Below are positions 56,120-64,000 of a stretch of 64,000 nucleotides of DNA, piece by piece. The stretch lies in assembly GCF_003284895.1 (NCBI RefSeq), contig NZ_QMDV01000002.1, positions 682,001 through 746,000 on the forward strand, read 5' to 3'. Numbering within the stretch: the first letter of the stretch is position 1; each line of letters begins with the position of its first letter. This stretch comes from Pontibacter arcticus. GTDB lineage: Bacteria; Bacteroidota; Bacteroidia; Cytophagales; Hymenobacteraceae. The notes beneath the pieces were generated by a model. That model ran no database searches. It had not been told where the DNA came from and was given only the letters and a program-made list of their open reading frames with translations. Position numbers and translations under genes: made by a program.

Positions 56120-56998
56120 ATGAGACCAGAAGATATAGATAAGTTATTCGGAGACCGGTTAAAGAATGCTGCGCCAACACCGCCCGCAGACCTTTGGAGC
56201 CGATTGCAGGAACGCATCGAAACAGAAATGCCGGAAACGAGACTGCAGATTAAACCGGAGCAGGAAGAAAAGAAAAAAGGCTTTATGTGGATGTATTCGT
56301 CGGTAGCGGCTACACTCTCGTTGCTGCTGGCTACAGGGCTTGTTTTCTATAACCTGAAAACCGGCACGCCGGAAGTACAGGAAATTTTAGCAGCGAAAGA
56401 AGAACCTGTTCTAGTAGAAGAACCGGTTTACACGCAGCCAGCGCCAACCGAAACAACCATACTTGCACAGGCCGAAAAAAATTCTGAAAAAAATATAGAA
56501 GCCCAGGCAACCGAACCGGCAACCCTTGCATCTAACAACACAGAAGCAGTTACCAAAGCAGAAAGCCCGGTAGCAAAAGCTGAAACAAGAAAAGCAAGTA
56601 TGAAGCCAGCCCCTGAAAGCGCAACCTTAGCAAGCACCGGCACAAAGTATAAAACACCGGACACAGCCAAACAACCTGCTGCTGTTACTGCGCCTGAAAT
56701 GGAACCGGTTACCTCTGCTGCAACCCTTGCCGCAGCCGAAGTAGCCCCGGCTAACCTGAACGCTGCTCCTGTAGAGATTACCATTACTCGCGCTGTGGCC
56801 CAACAGGCTGCTCCTGCAGAAACCCAGGAGCCAACCGGGTTCGATAAAAAGAAGACTTTGGCAAAGAACATTTTTAAACAAGTACGCAACCTTTCAAACG
56901 GAGAACCTGTCGAGCTGGCCAGCATTGTACGCGCAGATAAAATCTCCCTCAATACCCAGATCGGAAAACAGAAATTCACAAAAGTCATTCAACTCTAA
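56120..56998 (+). CDS. Single-pass membrane protein, probable anti-sigma factor
   Basis: A 292-aa protein. An N-terminal cytoplasmic part (residues 1-55, MRPEDIDKLFGDRLKNAAPTPPADLWSRL) precedes one transmembrane helix (about 58-75, YSSVAATLSLLLATGLVFYN). The remaining 200 residues are a Thr/Ala/Pro/Glu-rich, low-complexity periplasmic tail ending in a basic stretch. This arrangement, directly after an ECF gene, points to an anti-sigma factor though no family motif such as a ZAS domain is visible. Confidence 0.7.
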   Translation: MRPEDIDKLFGDRLKNAAPTPPADLWSRLQERIETEMPETRLQIKPEQEEKKKGFMWMYSSVAATLSLLLATGLVFYNLKTGTPEVQEILAAKEEPVLVEEPVYTQPAPTETTILAQAEKNSEKNIEAQATEPATLASNNTEAVTKAESPVAKAETRKASMKPAPESATLASTGTKYKTPDTAKQPAAVTAPEMEPVTSAATLAAAEVAPANLNAAPVEITITRAVAQQAAPAETQEPTGFDKKKTLAKNIFKQVRNLSNGEPVELASIVRADKISLNTQIGKQKFTKVIQL

Positions 56999-57009
56999 AA
57001 AATAAAACC

Positions 57010-58125
57010 ATGAAACGTTTACTTCTACTTATGGCCATTTTCATGGCTACCGCTACCGGTGTGTTCGCTAAAGGCGGTTTAACTGTGGCCCAGCGCCTCG
57101 GCACCCAGGATACCATCGTCGTAAAAATGGCCAACGGAGCCAAAATGATCCTTCAGCTCCAAAACAAAGAGCAACTGAAAGCTTTCGAAAATTATAGCCT
57201 GGATTCGTTGATGCGCGTGCTGAATGTGTATGTGCAGCGCGTGGACAGCATGGAAGCCGGAAGTATGGATTCCAAAGAAATGACCGTAACATTCGATGCC
57301 AAAGAAGGCGGAAAAGGCCAGGCAGAGCAAGTGACCATTACCATGCAGGAAACAGGGAACCAGAATAGCAAAGGCAAAAAAGAGAAGCACGAGATCCGCA
57401 TCAACAGAACCTTTAAAATTGATGTGGAAGTAGAAGAAGACGGCGAAAACACGCAGGTAAACGTGAACGTGCCGGATAAAGCCGAACGCGATAGCATCCG
57501 CCACGCCAAAGCAGAAGAAAACTATAAAGCCACTAAATTTGGATTTGGCGTGGACCTTGGCCTGAACACCTTCCTAAATAACGATCTAGTAGATTTGAAG
57601 CCTTGGGGATCAAGATATGTAAGCCTTAACTGGACGCTGAACTCGCAGCTGGGTGGCCGTAAAAGCCCGTTATTCTTGGTTTCTGGTCTTGAGTTTGCCT
57701 TTAACAACTACATGTTCGATGATAACTATGTGATCCAGGACATCGACAACCAGACTTCTTTTGTGGTATCGGAGCGTAACCTCGAGAAAAGTAAACTGAC
57801 GCATTCTTCCATCAATGTTCCGCTTATCGCTGAATTCAGATTTAAGCGCGACAAAGGTAAAACCGGCTTTATACTTGGTGCGGGTGGTTTTGTTGGCTAC
57901 GGTTTAGGCTCGCATGCCAAACTGAAGTATGACGAAGACGGTAAAACACAAAAAGACAAGATCCGCGACAGCTACAATTTATCTGATTTCCAGTACGGCC
58001 TGAAAGGTACCATCGGATATGGTTCACTTAACTTGTTTATGAAGTATAACATGAACGACCTTTTCAAGGAAAACCGTGGCCCTCAGGCAAATGTCATCAG
58101 CTTTGGTATTACAATTCTAAACTAA
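57010..58125 (+). CDS. Outer-membrane beta-barrel protein (PorT-like)
   Basis: A 371-aa protein with a signal peptide (MKRLLLLMAIFMATATGVFAKGG), a charged middle region (about 60-170, Glu/Lys-rich) and a C-terminal half of alternating aromatic strands (FGFGVDLGLNTFLNNDLV..., ending SFGITILN). It matches the outer-membrane barrel family PF13568 in style. It starts 11 bases after the membrane protein and ends the sigma operon. Confidence 0.78.
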   Translation: MKRLLLLMAIFMATATGVFAKGGLTVAQRLGTQDTIVVKMANGAKMILQLQNKEQLKAFENYSLDSLMRVLNVYVQRVDSMEAGSMDSKEMTVTFDAKEGGKGQAEQVTITMQETGNQNSKGKKEKHEIRINRTFKIDVEVEEDGENTQVNVNVPDKAERDSIRHAKAEENYKATKFGFGVDLGLNTFLNNDLVDLKPWGSRYVSLNWTLNSQLGGRKSPLFLVSGLEFAFNNYMFDDNYVIQDIDNQTSFVVSERNLEKSKLTHSSINVPLIAEFRFKRDKGKTGFILGAGGFVGYGLGSHAKLKYDEDGKTQKDKIRDSYNLSDFQYGLKGTIGYGSLNLFMKYNMNDLFKENRGPQANVISFGITILN

Positions 58126-58175
58126 ATTGAATTTTAGGAGTATAGAAAAATGTGTTTGTAATAATGGTGAGTAAC

Positions 58176-58201
58176 GAAAGAGCCCCCTCCAGGGCTCTTT
58201 C
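58176..58201 (+). terminator. Terminator of the sigma/barrel operon
   Basis: GAAAGAGCCC (58176-58185) and GGGCTCTTTC (58192-58201) pair around a 6-nt loop; a T-rich stretch follows. Confidence 0.85.
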
Positions 58202-58233
58202 TCTGTTATACTTGGTTGGTTTATACTTTGGCT

Positions 58234-58980
58234 TTACCCGTTCCTCCGGAAATTATCGATAATAATAGCCGTAGCCGTTGCCACATTTAAAGACTCCGCC
58301 TGCCCGTAAGCCGGAATTTTAACCAGCGTGTTGATGTGGCGCGCCACTTCCGGCCGGATGCCGTTTGCTTCGTTACCCATTACCACAATGCCGGCGGGCT
58401 GCAAGGTCATTTTATGAATATTTTCGCCTTCTAGCGAGGCACCGTATATGGCATGTGTGCTGCTGTGTTCGGAAATCCATACTTCCAGGTTAACATAATG
58501 CACCTGCAGTCTGATGAAAGAGCCCATTGTAGCCGATATTACTTTCGGGTTATAAAAGTCGGCGCAGTTTTCGGAACAGATAATTTTCGTGATGCCATAC
58601 CAGTCAGCAATCCGGATAATGGTACCCAGGTTACCGGGGTCGCGGATATCATCGAGGGCAATTACAAAATCGGTTGGTTTAACTTCCGGAACTCCGGGCT
58701 GGCGCATACGGGCAACAGCAAGTGCAGCGTTGTTACTGGCAAAGGTGCCAGCTTTTACAAGTTGTTCTTCCGTTACAATAGCGTAGGTATAACCTTTCGA
58801 AAGTATAGTGGTATGTTCCCTGTAGAAAGCTTCGGTTATAAATAAATGCTCCAGTTCGAAATTAGAATGCATCAATTCCAGCACACTTTTAGCTCCCTCT
58901 ACCACAAAGGCTTGGTGTTGGCTGCGGTATTTTTTTACTTGCAGGGAGTTTATATATTTTGCAACTGCTTTAGACAACAT
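58234..58980 (-). CDS. TrmH/SpoU-family RNA methyltransferase
   Basis: A 248-aa protein. The N-terminal substrate-binding part (KKYRSQHQAFVVEGAKSVLELM) precedes the SpoU trefoil-knot part: DDIRDPGNLGTIIRIADWYG, VMGNEANGIRPEV and IPAYGQAESLNVATATAI. These are the three conserved SpoU motifs. It 2-prime-O-methylates rRNA or tRNA. Its start is only 5 bases from the start of the divergent TamL-like gene. Confidence 0.92.
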   Translation of the reverse strand: MLSKAVAKYINSLQVKKYRSQHQAFVVEGAKSVLELMHSNFELEHLFITEAFYREHTTILSKGYTYAIVTEEQLVKAGTFASNNAALAVARMRQPGVPEVKPTDFVIALDDIRDPGNLGTIIRIADWYGITKIICSENCADFYNPKVISATMGSFIRLQVHYVNLEVWISEHSSTHAIYGASLEGENIHKMTLQPAGIVVMGNEANGIRPEVARHINTLVKIPAYGQAESLNVATATAIIIDNFRRNG

Positions 58981-58985
58981 AGCTG

Positions 58986-61439
58986 GTGAACGGTTTTAAA
59001 TCACGAGTATACATATCTGCCCTGTTAATTACAATTTTTTGTATGGGAGGATGTGTGCCCACCCGTTACCTGGCCGAAGACGAAAACCTGCTGGTGAGTA
59101 TTAAACCGGTAGGCCTCCAAAACGTGGATCCGGTTACTATTCAGGCACTTTACCAGCAAAAGCCCAACCGCATGGTGTTTGGCTCTACCCCTTATTTATC
59201 GTTGTATAACTTCGGTAAAAAGTTTTATAACCCGGAGCGCATCGATAAGCGGATTACAGAAAAGCGGGCCCGGATGAGAAGTAAGATCAAAGAAGAAAAC
59301 GACTCGCTGAAGATACGCGACATCCGCACCAAGTATGATAACCAGATCGCAAACCTCACGGAAAAGAAAAAAAACGGAAATTTTGTGATGCAGCTCGGCG
59401 AGCCGCCCGCCATCTATGATTCTGCCCAGATGGTACGTACCATGCAGCAGATCGATGTGTACCTTGACTCGAAAGGCTACTTTAACCACACGGCCAGTTT
59501 TACCGAAAATGTAAAAGGTAAACTTATGTACGTTACCCTGAACATCCAGGAAAATACACCTTTCCGCTATTCGGAATTAACGTACGGTATTACGGACACG
59601 GCCCTGCTGAATGTAGTTCAAAAGGGAAGCCAGTGGTCGTTGCTGAAGCCAGGTGATGTTTACGATGCCGATGTGTTATCCAAAGAGCGCGACCGGCTGA
59701 ACAACCGCATCCGCAACTATGGCTATTATGATTTTGCCCGCGCTTACATTGTTTTTGATGTAGATACCAGTTACGCCGAGAACACGGCCCGCATCAAAAC
59801 CATTATTCAAAATCCTGAAAACGACTCGACGCACAAAGTATATACCATCCGGCAAGTATACTTTAAAACCGATAACGACCGCTTTGGTATTCCGCGCGAC
59901 ACCACACACTTCCAGGATATAAACTATATTTCGTATAAGCTGAAATACTCTCCCCGCGTACTGGATACGAAAGTTGATATTTACCCGGGCCAGGTTTACA
60001 GCCAGCTGCGCACCAATACCACCCAACGCAAACTCGCTAATCTGGATGTTTTCCAGTTCAGTAACGTAACCTACAACAAGCTGGTAAACGAACAGGATTC
60101 TACTGCTACAAACGAGCTGAATGCGTTTATCAATGCCATCCCTTCCAAAAAATTCCAGGAAACGGCTGAGCTGGGCTTAACCTATACAGAGCGTATTCCG
60201 GGGCCATTCTCTAGCATCCGGCTCCGTACCCGTAATGTATTTGGCGGCGCCGAAAACCTGGATATAGGCCTGCGTGGCGGCTTTGAAGGCCAGGTTGGTT
60301 TGGTTGGCAAAGAGACTACTACGATCAAGGAATTCGGCGGCGATGTGTCCTTATCTTTCCCCTTGATTTTATTACCGTTCACGGGCCGCAATCTTTTATC
60401 AGATAGCAGCCCGCGCACCCGCATTTACACCGGCTATACCAGCCATTCGCGCAGCGAATATAAGCGCTCTACTTCGGAACTGGGCATTGATTATATCTGG
60501 CAGAAGGGCCGGAATGTGTTGCTGCCCCCTACCACGCAGTTCATCGTATCGCCGGTTAATTTGAATGTGGTGCAGGTAGACAGGCTTTCAGACGAATTCC
60601 TGAGAACACTGCGCGAGTACAGCCAGGACAGCCGCTCTTTGGAGGAAAGTTTTAAGAGCGCCTTTATTTCCTTCATGTCCTTTAACTTCATCTACAACAC
60701 CAACGACTTTACTCAATCCAGGGATGCGCGCTATTTCAGAAGCCTGGTAGAAGTGGGCGGTTTAACGCAGGAACTGGGCATTCAACCAAAATTCGGAACG
60801 CTGCGCACGTTTCAGTATGCCAAGATCAACCCCGATTACAGGCGGTATATTCCCCTGGGTGGCAAGCGGTTCTTTATTTATAAAATAAATGTTGGCGTTG
60901 GCAGCCCGATCTTCAGTTCGAATGTAATGCCTTACGACAAGTACTTTTTTGCAGGCGGTGCATCCAGTGTGCGGGCCTGGCAATCGAGGCGTTTAGGGCC
61001 GGGGTCTTTCGCTACGGTAGTGGCAAATCCGGATATTCCGGAAGGCGAAGAACAGCAGCTGACCCGGGATTTTACAGCCGAACAGCCTGGTGAAATCTTA
61101 ATAGAAGGTAGCGCCGAATACCGTTTTAACATGTTCAGTTTCCTGAACGGGGCGTTGTTTGTAGATGCGGGCAATGTGTGGCTGATGCGGCCAGACCAGG
61201 GACGACCGGGCGCAGATTTTGCCTTCAACCGTTTCTACAAAGAACTGGCCGTTGGTACGGGTTTCGGCTTCCGGTTCGATCTGTCGGTGCTGGTATTGCG
61301 TTTTGATCTTGCTACCAAAGTATACGACCCGGCTGGCGTAGATGGCAAGAAGTTTATATTGAACAATTTCAGGTTCTCGGACTTCTTTACGCAGAGCAAC
61401 CAAAGTACGCTTAACATCGGTATCGGGTATCCGTTTTAG
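58986..61439 (+). CDS. BamA/TamA-family outer-membrane lipoprotein (TamL-like)
   Basis: An 817-aa protein starting with GTG. A signal with Cys23 in FCMGGCVPTRYL makes it a lipoprotein, as TamL of Bacteroidota. POTRA-like repeats lie in about residues 40-400, then a 16-strand beta-barrel region (from about 400) ending NIGIGYPF, with the terminal aromatic residue needed for insertion. TamL acts with TamB in lipid and protein transport to the outer membrane; no tamB is next to it here. Normal bacterial TamA is not a lipoprotein. Confidence 0.88.
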   Translation: MNGFKSRVYISALLITIFCMGGCVPTRYLAEDENLLVSIKPVGLQNVDPVTIQALYQQKPNRMVFGSTPYLSLYNFGKKFYNPERIDKRITEKRARMRSKIKEENDSLKIRDIRTKYDNQIANLTEKKKNGNFVMQLGEPPAIYDSAQMVRTMQQIDVYLDSKGYFNHTASFTENVKGKLMYVTLNIQENTPFRYSELTYGITDTALLNVVQKGSQWSLLKPGDVYDADVLSKERDRLNNRIRNYGYYDFARAYIVFDVDTSYAENTARIKTIIQNPENDSTHKVYTIRQVYFKTDNDRFGIPRDTTHFQDINYISYKLKYSPRVLDTKVDIYPGQVYSQLRTNTTQRKLANLDVFQFSNVTYNKLVNEQDSTATNELNAFINAIPSKKFQETAELGLTYTERIPGPFSSIRLRTRNVFGGAENLDIGLRGGFEGQVGLVGKETTTIKEFGGDVSLSFPLILLPFTGRNLLSDSSPRTRIYTGYTSHSRSEYKRSTSELGIDYIWQKGRNVLLPPTTQFIVSPVNLNVVQVDRLSDEFLRTLREYSQDSRSLEESFKSAFISFMSFNFIYNTNDFTQSRDARYFRSLVEVGGLTQELGIQPKFGTLRTFQYAKINPDYRRYIPLGGKRFFIYKINVGVGSPIFSSNVMPYDKYFFAGGASSVRAWQSRRLGPGSFATVVANPDIPEGEEQQLTRDFTAEQPGEILIEGSAEYRFNMFSFLNGALFVDAGNVWLMRPDQGRPGADFAFNRFYKELAVGTGFGFRFDLSVLVLRFDLATKVYDPAGVDGKKFILNNFRFSDFFTQSNQSTLNIGIGYPF

Positions 61440-61498
61440 AAATTCATCTTAGCTGAAATTAAGCTGGAAAAGTTGCGTAAGATTGTTCCAGCAAGAAG

Positions 61499-61680
61499 TC
61501 CAACCACCCCCAGCCCCTCCTTATCCAAGACGGGGAGCTTTACTTACTGTTTCATACTTTATCAAAGTATAGCCTTGGCTTTTTATACTTTAGTACGTAA
61601 CAGAAACTATGAAACTCATACTTTGCTGCAGTAACAACATACTCCCCGCCTTGGATAAGGAGGGGCTGGGGGTGGTTGGA
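61499..61680. repeat. MITE-like element with 39-bp terminal inverted repeats
   Basis: The left arm (61499-61537) and right arm (61642-61680) match in 38 of 39 positions as inverted repeats (one A/G difference), separated by 104 bp. The arms start TCCAACCACCCCCAGCCCC. No target-site duplication or transposase is evident. The interior is AT-rich and non-coding. Could be a MITE, a REP-like unit or a large hairpin. Confidence 0.75.
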
Positions 61681-61821
61681 ACCCGGACTGCATACTTTAA
61701 ACCTACTTTTACCCGCCGTTGTTGGTGTTTTCACAGACAGCTATACTTTACCTGATTGGTGCTTGCTGGTGAAAACACGCAGCAAGGGCAGCATATTCTA
61801 TTTATTTTTAATATGATATAA

Positions 61822-61858
61822 AAAAAGGCTTACCGTTACTTGGTAAGCCTTTTTTTAT
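61822..61858. terminator. Strong bidirectional terminator
   Basis: AAAAAAAGGCTTACC (61822-61836) pairs perfectly with 61844-61858, 7-nt loop; it lies between convergent genes. Confidence 0.93.
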
Positions 61859-61885
61859 ACTTTATACTTTATACTTTATAATTGA

Positions 61886-63964
61886 TTAATAATTCAGGAT
61901 TTCCTCCAACATCGCAGCTACTTTATCAGCATTCGGCAACATCATTTTCTCCAGCTCCACATTAAGCGGAATAGCAGGCAGGTTAGATGCTCCCAACGTA
62001 TAAACCGGCGCATCCAGCTTCTGGAAACAATCTTTGGATAAGCGACCGGCTAACGATTCGGCAAACGAGTTCATGAGCGGTTCTTCCGTTAAAACCAACG
62101 CTTTACCGTGGCGCTCAACCGATGCGCGTACAGTTTCGTAATCCAGCGGGTTGAGCGTGCGCAGGTCAACTATTTCTATACTTCCCGGGAATTGTTTGGA
62201 GGCCGTTTTTGCCCAATAGACACCCATGCCGTACGTAATAACAGTTAAGCTGTTACCCATGCGCATTTCTTCTGCTGAAGCCTGCTGCACGATATTCGCT
62301 TTCCCTAACGGCAAAATGTAGTCCTCGTCCGGCTCCACGGTTTTAGCATCTTCGGTTCCGGCCACTTTAGACCAGTAAATGCCTTTGTGCTCCAGCATCA
62401 CCACCGGGTTCGGGTCCAGGAAAGCAGCTTTCATCAAACCTTTCATATCAGCAGCATTGCTCGGGAACACCACTTTTATTCCTCTGATGTTGAGTAGTGT
62501 CGATTCTATACTTCCCGAATGGTACGGTCCGCCTCCACCATACGCACCGATCGGCACCCGGATAACAGACTGAATCGGGAACTGTCCATTTGACAAGTAA
62601 CAGCTTTTCGATAATTCTTCAACCAGCTGGTTGATGCCCGGCCAGATATAATCCGCAAATTGAATCTCCACAATTGCTTTGGCACCTACCGCCGACATAC
62701 CGGCTGTAGAACCTACAATGTAAGCTTCCTGAATGGGCGTATTGAACACGCGGGCATCGCCATACTTTTTAGCCAGCAAAGCCGCTTCCCGGAATACGCC
62801 GCCTAATTCGCCGCCTACATCCTGGCCGTAAAATAAAGCCTCCGGGTAGGTACGTAAAATATCATCCACTGCGTGCAGCGCCGCATCCACCATAATGGCT
62901 TTCTCGGCACCGGCCGGGCTGCGTTGGCCTTTTTCTTCTGTTACAGGGGTTGGTGCAAACTCGTGCAGGTTAAACGTAGACGGGTCCGGGTTTGGAGCGG
63001 CTAATGCTTTCTGGTAATCTGCGGCTACAGTTGCTAGTGCTTCCTGCTCCAGTACCTCAATTTCTTCCAACGATACTTCTGCCTCCAGCAGCGCTTGTCT
63101 GAGTACAGGCAACGGATCGTTTACGCTGTGCTCGTTCAGGTTTTCGCCTCGGTACCACTCGCGGCGCACACCCGAAGTATGGTGGCCCAGCAACGGAACT
63201 TTAGCATGCACTAATATAGGCTTGCGCACTTTGCGCACATAATCAAAGGCCACGCGCATTCCTTCATACGACTCTGCAAAATCAGAACCGTTCAGGCGCA
63301 AGCGTTCCATGCCTTTAAAGCCAGCCGCATATTCGTACGCATCCATGGCGCGCATTTCTTTGCCGGTAGCCGAAATTCCCCAGTCGTTATCCTGCACCAG
63401 GTAGATGATCGGCAGGCCTTTCAGAACAGCCATCTGGAATGCTTCGGCCACTTCGCCTTCGGTAACAGAGCCATCGCCTAAAGAACAAAGCACAACAGGT
63501 TTCTCATCGCCATTTAGCAAGCCTTGTCCTTCTAAGTATGCGATGCCATGCGCCATACCGGTAGCAGGAATTGCCTGCATGCCCGTAGCCGAACTTTGGT
63601 GCGGGATGGTAGGGAAACCTTCGCGCTTTAAAGAGGGGTGCCCGTAATAGGTTCTGCCGCCCGAAAAAGGATCATCGGCTTTGGCCATCAGCTGAAGCAT
63701 CAGTTCATAAGGCTGCATGCCGATGCCTAAAAGTATAGAATCATCGCGGTAATAGGTGGCAGCATAATCGTAGTGCTTTAGCTGAAAAGCTGTTGCCAGC
63801 TGTATTGCTTCGTGACCCCGCGAGGTGCTGTGTACATATTTGCTACAGATCGTTTTGTTTTCTTCGTAAGTATCTGCCAGTGCTTTGGCAGTATGCATGA
63901 GTCGGTAGGCTTTTTTAAGAATGGCAACATCAACCTTAAAATCCTCCAGCGTATCTTTTGACAT
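61886..63964 (-). CDS. 2-oxoacid dehydrogenase E1, fused alpha and beta subunits
   Basis: A 692-aa protein. The first half holds the alpha subunit: HSTSRGHEAIQLATAFQL and GDGSVTEGEVAEAFQMAVLKGLPIIYLVQDNDWGIS carry the TPP site (GDG...NDN). The second half (from about 345) is a beta subunit (FGQDVGGELGGVFREAALLAKKYGDARVFNTPIQEAYIVG). The family serves branched-chain keto acid or pyruvate dehydrogenase complexes; 2-oxoisovalerate dehydrogenase is the likely identity, but this is not settled by sequence alone. No E2 or E3 gene is in the window. Confidence 0.92.
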   Translation of the reverse strand: MSKDTLEDFKVDVAILKKAYRLMHTAKALADTYEENKTICSKYVHSTSRGHEAIQLATAFQLKHYDYAATYYRDDSILLGIGMQPYELMLQLMAKADDPFSGGRTYYGHPSLKREGFPTIPHQSSATGMQAIPATGMAHGIAYLEGQGLLNGDEKPVVLCSLGDGSVTEGEVAEAFQMAVLKGLPIIYLVQDNDWGISATGKEMRAMDAYEYAAGFKGMERLRLNGSDFAESYEGMRVAFDYVRKVRKPILVHAKVPLLGHHTSGVRREWYRGENLNEHSVNDPLPVLRQALLEAEVSLEEIEVLEQEALATVAADYQKALAAPNPDPSTFNLHEFAPTPVTEEKGQRSPAGAEKAIMVDAALHAVDDILRTYPEALFYGQDVGGELGGVFREAALLAKKYGDARVFNTPIQEAYIVGSTAGMSAVGAKAIVEIQFADYIWPGINQLVEELSKSCYLSNGQFPIQSVIRVPIGAYGGGGPYHSGSIESTLLNIRGIKVVFPSNAADMKGLMKAAFLDPNPVVMLEHKGIYWSKVAGTEDAKTVEPDEDYILPLGKANIVQQASAEEMRMGNSLTVITYGMGVYWAKTASKQFPGSIEIVDLRTLNPLDYETVRASVERHGKALVLTEEPLMNSFAESLAGRLSKDCFQKLDAPVYTLGASNLPAIPLNVELEKMMLPNADKVAAMLEEILNY

Positions 63965-64000
63965 GGTTTATACTTTAGTCTTGCCCGAAATTACTAATTA

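Larger units (their letters stand above)
61440..61885. other. Intergenic region with an inverted-repeat element
   Basis: No gene. It holds an element with 39-bp terminal inverted repeats (61499-61537 and 61642-61680), several heptamer copies and, at the right end, a strong bidirectional terminator. Confidence 0.6.

Noticed and set aside
56428-56988. 186-codon open frame antisense to the anti-sigma-like gene
   Set aside because: It mirrors a low-complexity Ala/Thr-rich region, which keeps the opposite frame open by chance.

Overview
The window looks like chromosomal DNA of an aerobic Bacteroidota, most likely Cytophagales/Hymenobacteraceae (Pontibacter-like). Reasons: -7 elements of the TAnnTTTG type instead of TATAAT, few recognisable Shine-Dalgarno sites, lipoprotein signals typical of the phylum, a TamA-like outer-membrane protein that is itself a lipoprotein, a fused E1 alpha/beta 2-oxoacid dehydrogenase, and an arginine cluster containing the acetyl/succinylornithine type of carbamoyltransferase. 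This placement is inference; there is no rRNA in the window. Base composition is even, and there is no prophage, insertion sequence or CRISPR array.

Layout. 1-2955: truncated sodium:solute symporter, a secreted aspartyl-protease/PDZ protein and a small membrane protein. 3085-11805: a complete arginine operon (GNAT-argG-argC-argD-argF'-argB-argE-argH) behind a roughly 350-nt leader with tandem hairpins. 12648-16823: a tightly overlapping four-gene cassette (C39-like peptidase, RLAN/RimK-type ATP-grasp ligase, GCS2-type carboxylate-amine ligase, N-formylglutamate-amidohydrolase-like enzyme) that looks like a pathway for making or modifying a small peptide or amide; this is the best candidate for a poorly described system. 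16963-25298: stress and housekeeping genes (YqaE-like lipoprotein, DnaJ/CbpA-like chaperone, TruC, a CDF metal exporter, MsrA, a holin-like membrane protein, a GlcG-like protein, a TPR protein). 25366-31444: gyrA, a small lipoprotein, an SDR, a membrane hydrolase, a GNAT-like protein. 31614-31818: two identical tRNA-Thr genes. 31946-45809: a DUF349 protein, YqgE, PdxH, a DUF1015 protein, Maf, rRNA methyltransferases, a NUDIX hydrolase, an acyltransferase, GpsA and an efflux MFP/TolC pair. 45824-54319: serine dehydratase beta, tryptophan 2,3-dioxygenase, an FAD oxidoreductase, a CoA-binding protein and a YbbP/YbbA/TesA-type set. 54512-63964: a CPBP protease, an ECF sigma factor with a membrane partner and an outer-membrane barrel, a SpoU-type RNA methyltransferase, a TamL-like protein, an inverted-repeat element and the E1 dehydrogenase.

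A second feature runs through everything: the heptamer AAGTATA/TATACTT is strongly over-represented on both strands, inside genes in several reading frames as well as between genes. Its complete palindrome AAGTATACTT occurs at least seven times, where about 0.1 is expected from base composition. Several copies form hairpins between genes. It behaves like a DNA-level signal and not like a protein-level one.

Limits: identifications rest on reading motifs and family memory. No database search, folding program or k-mer statistics could be run.
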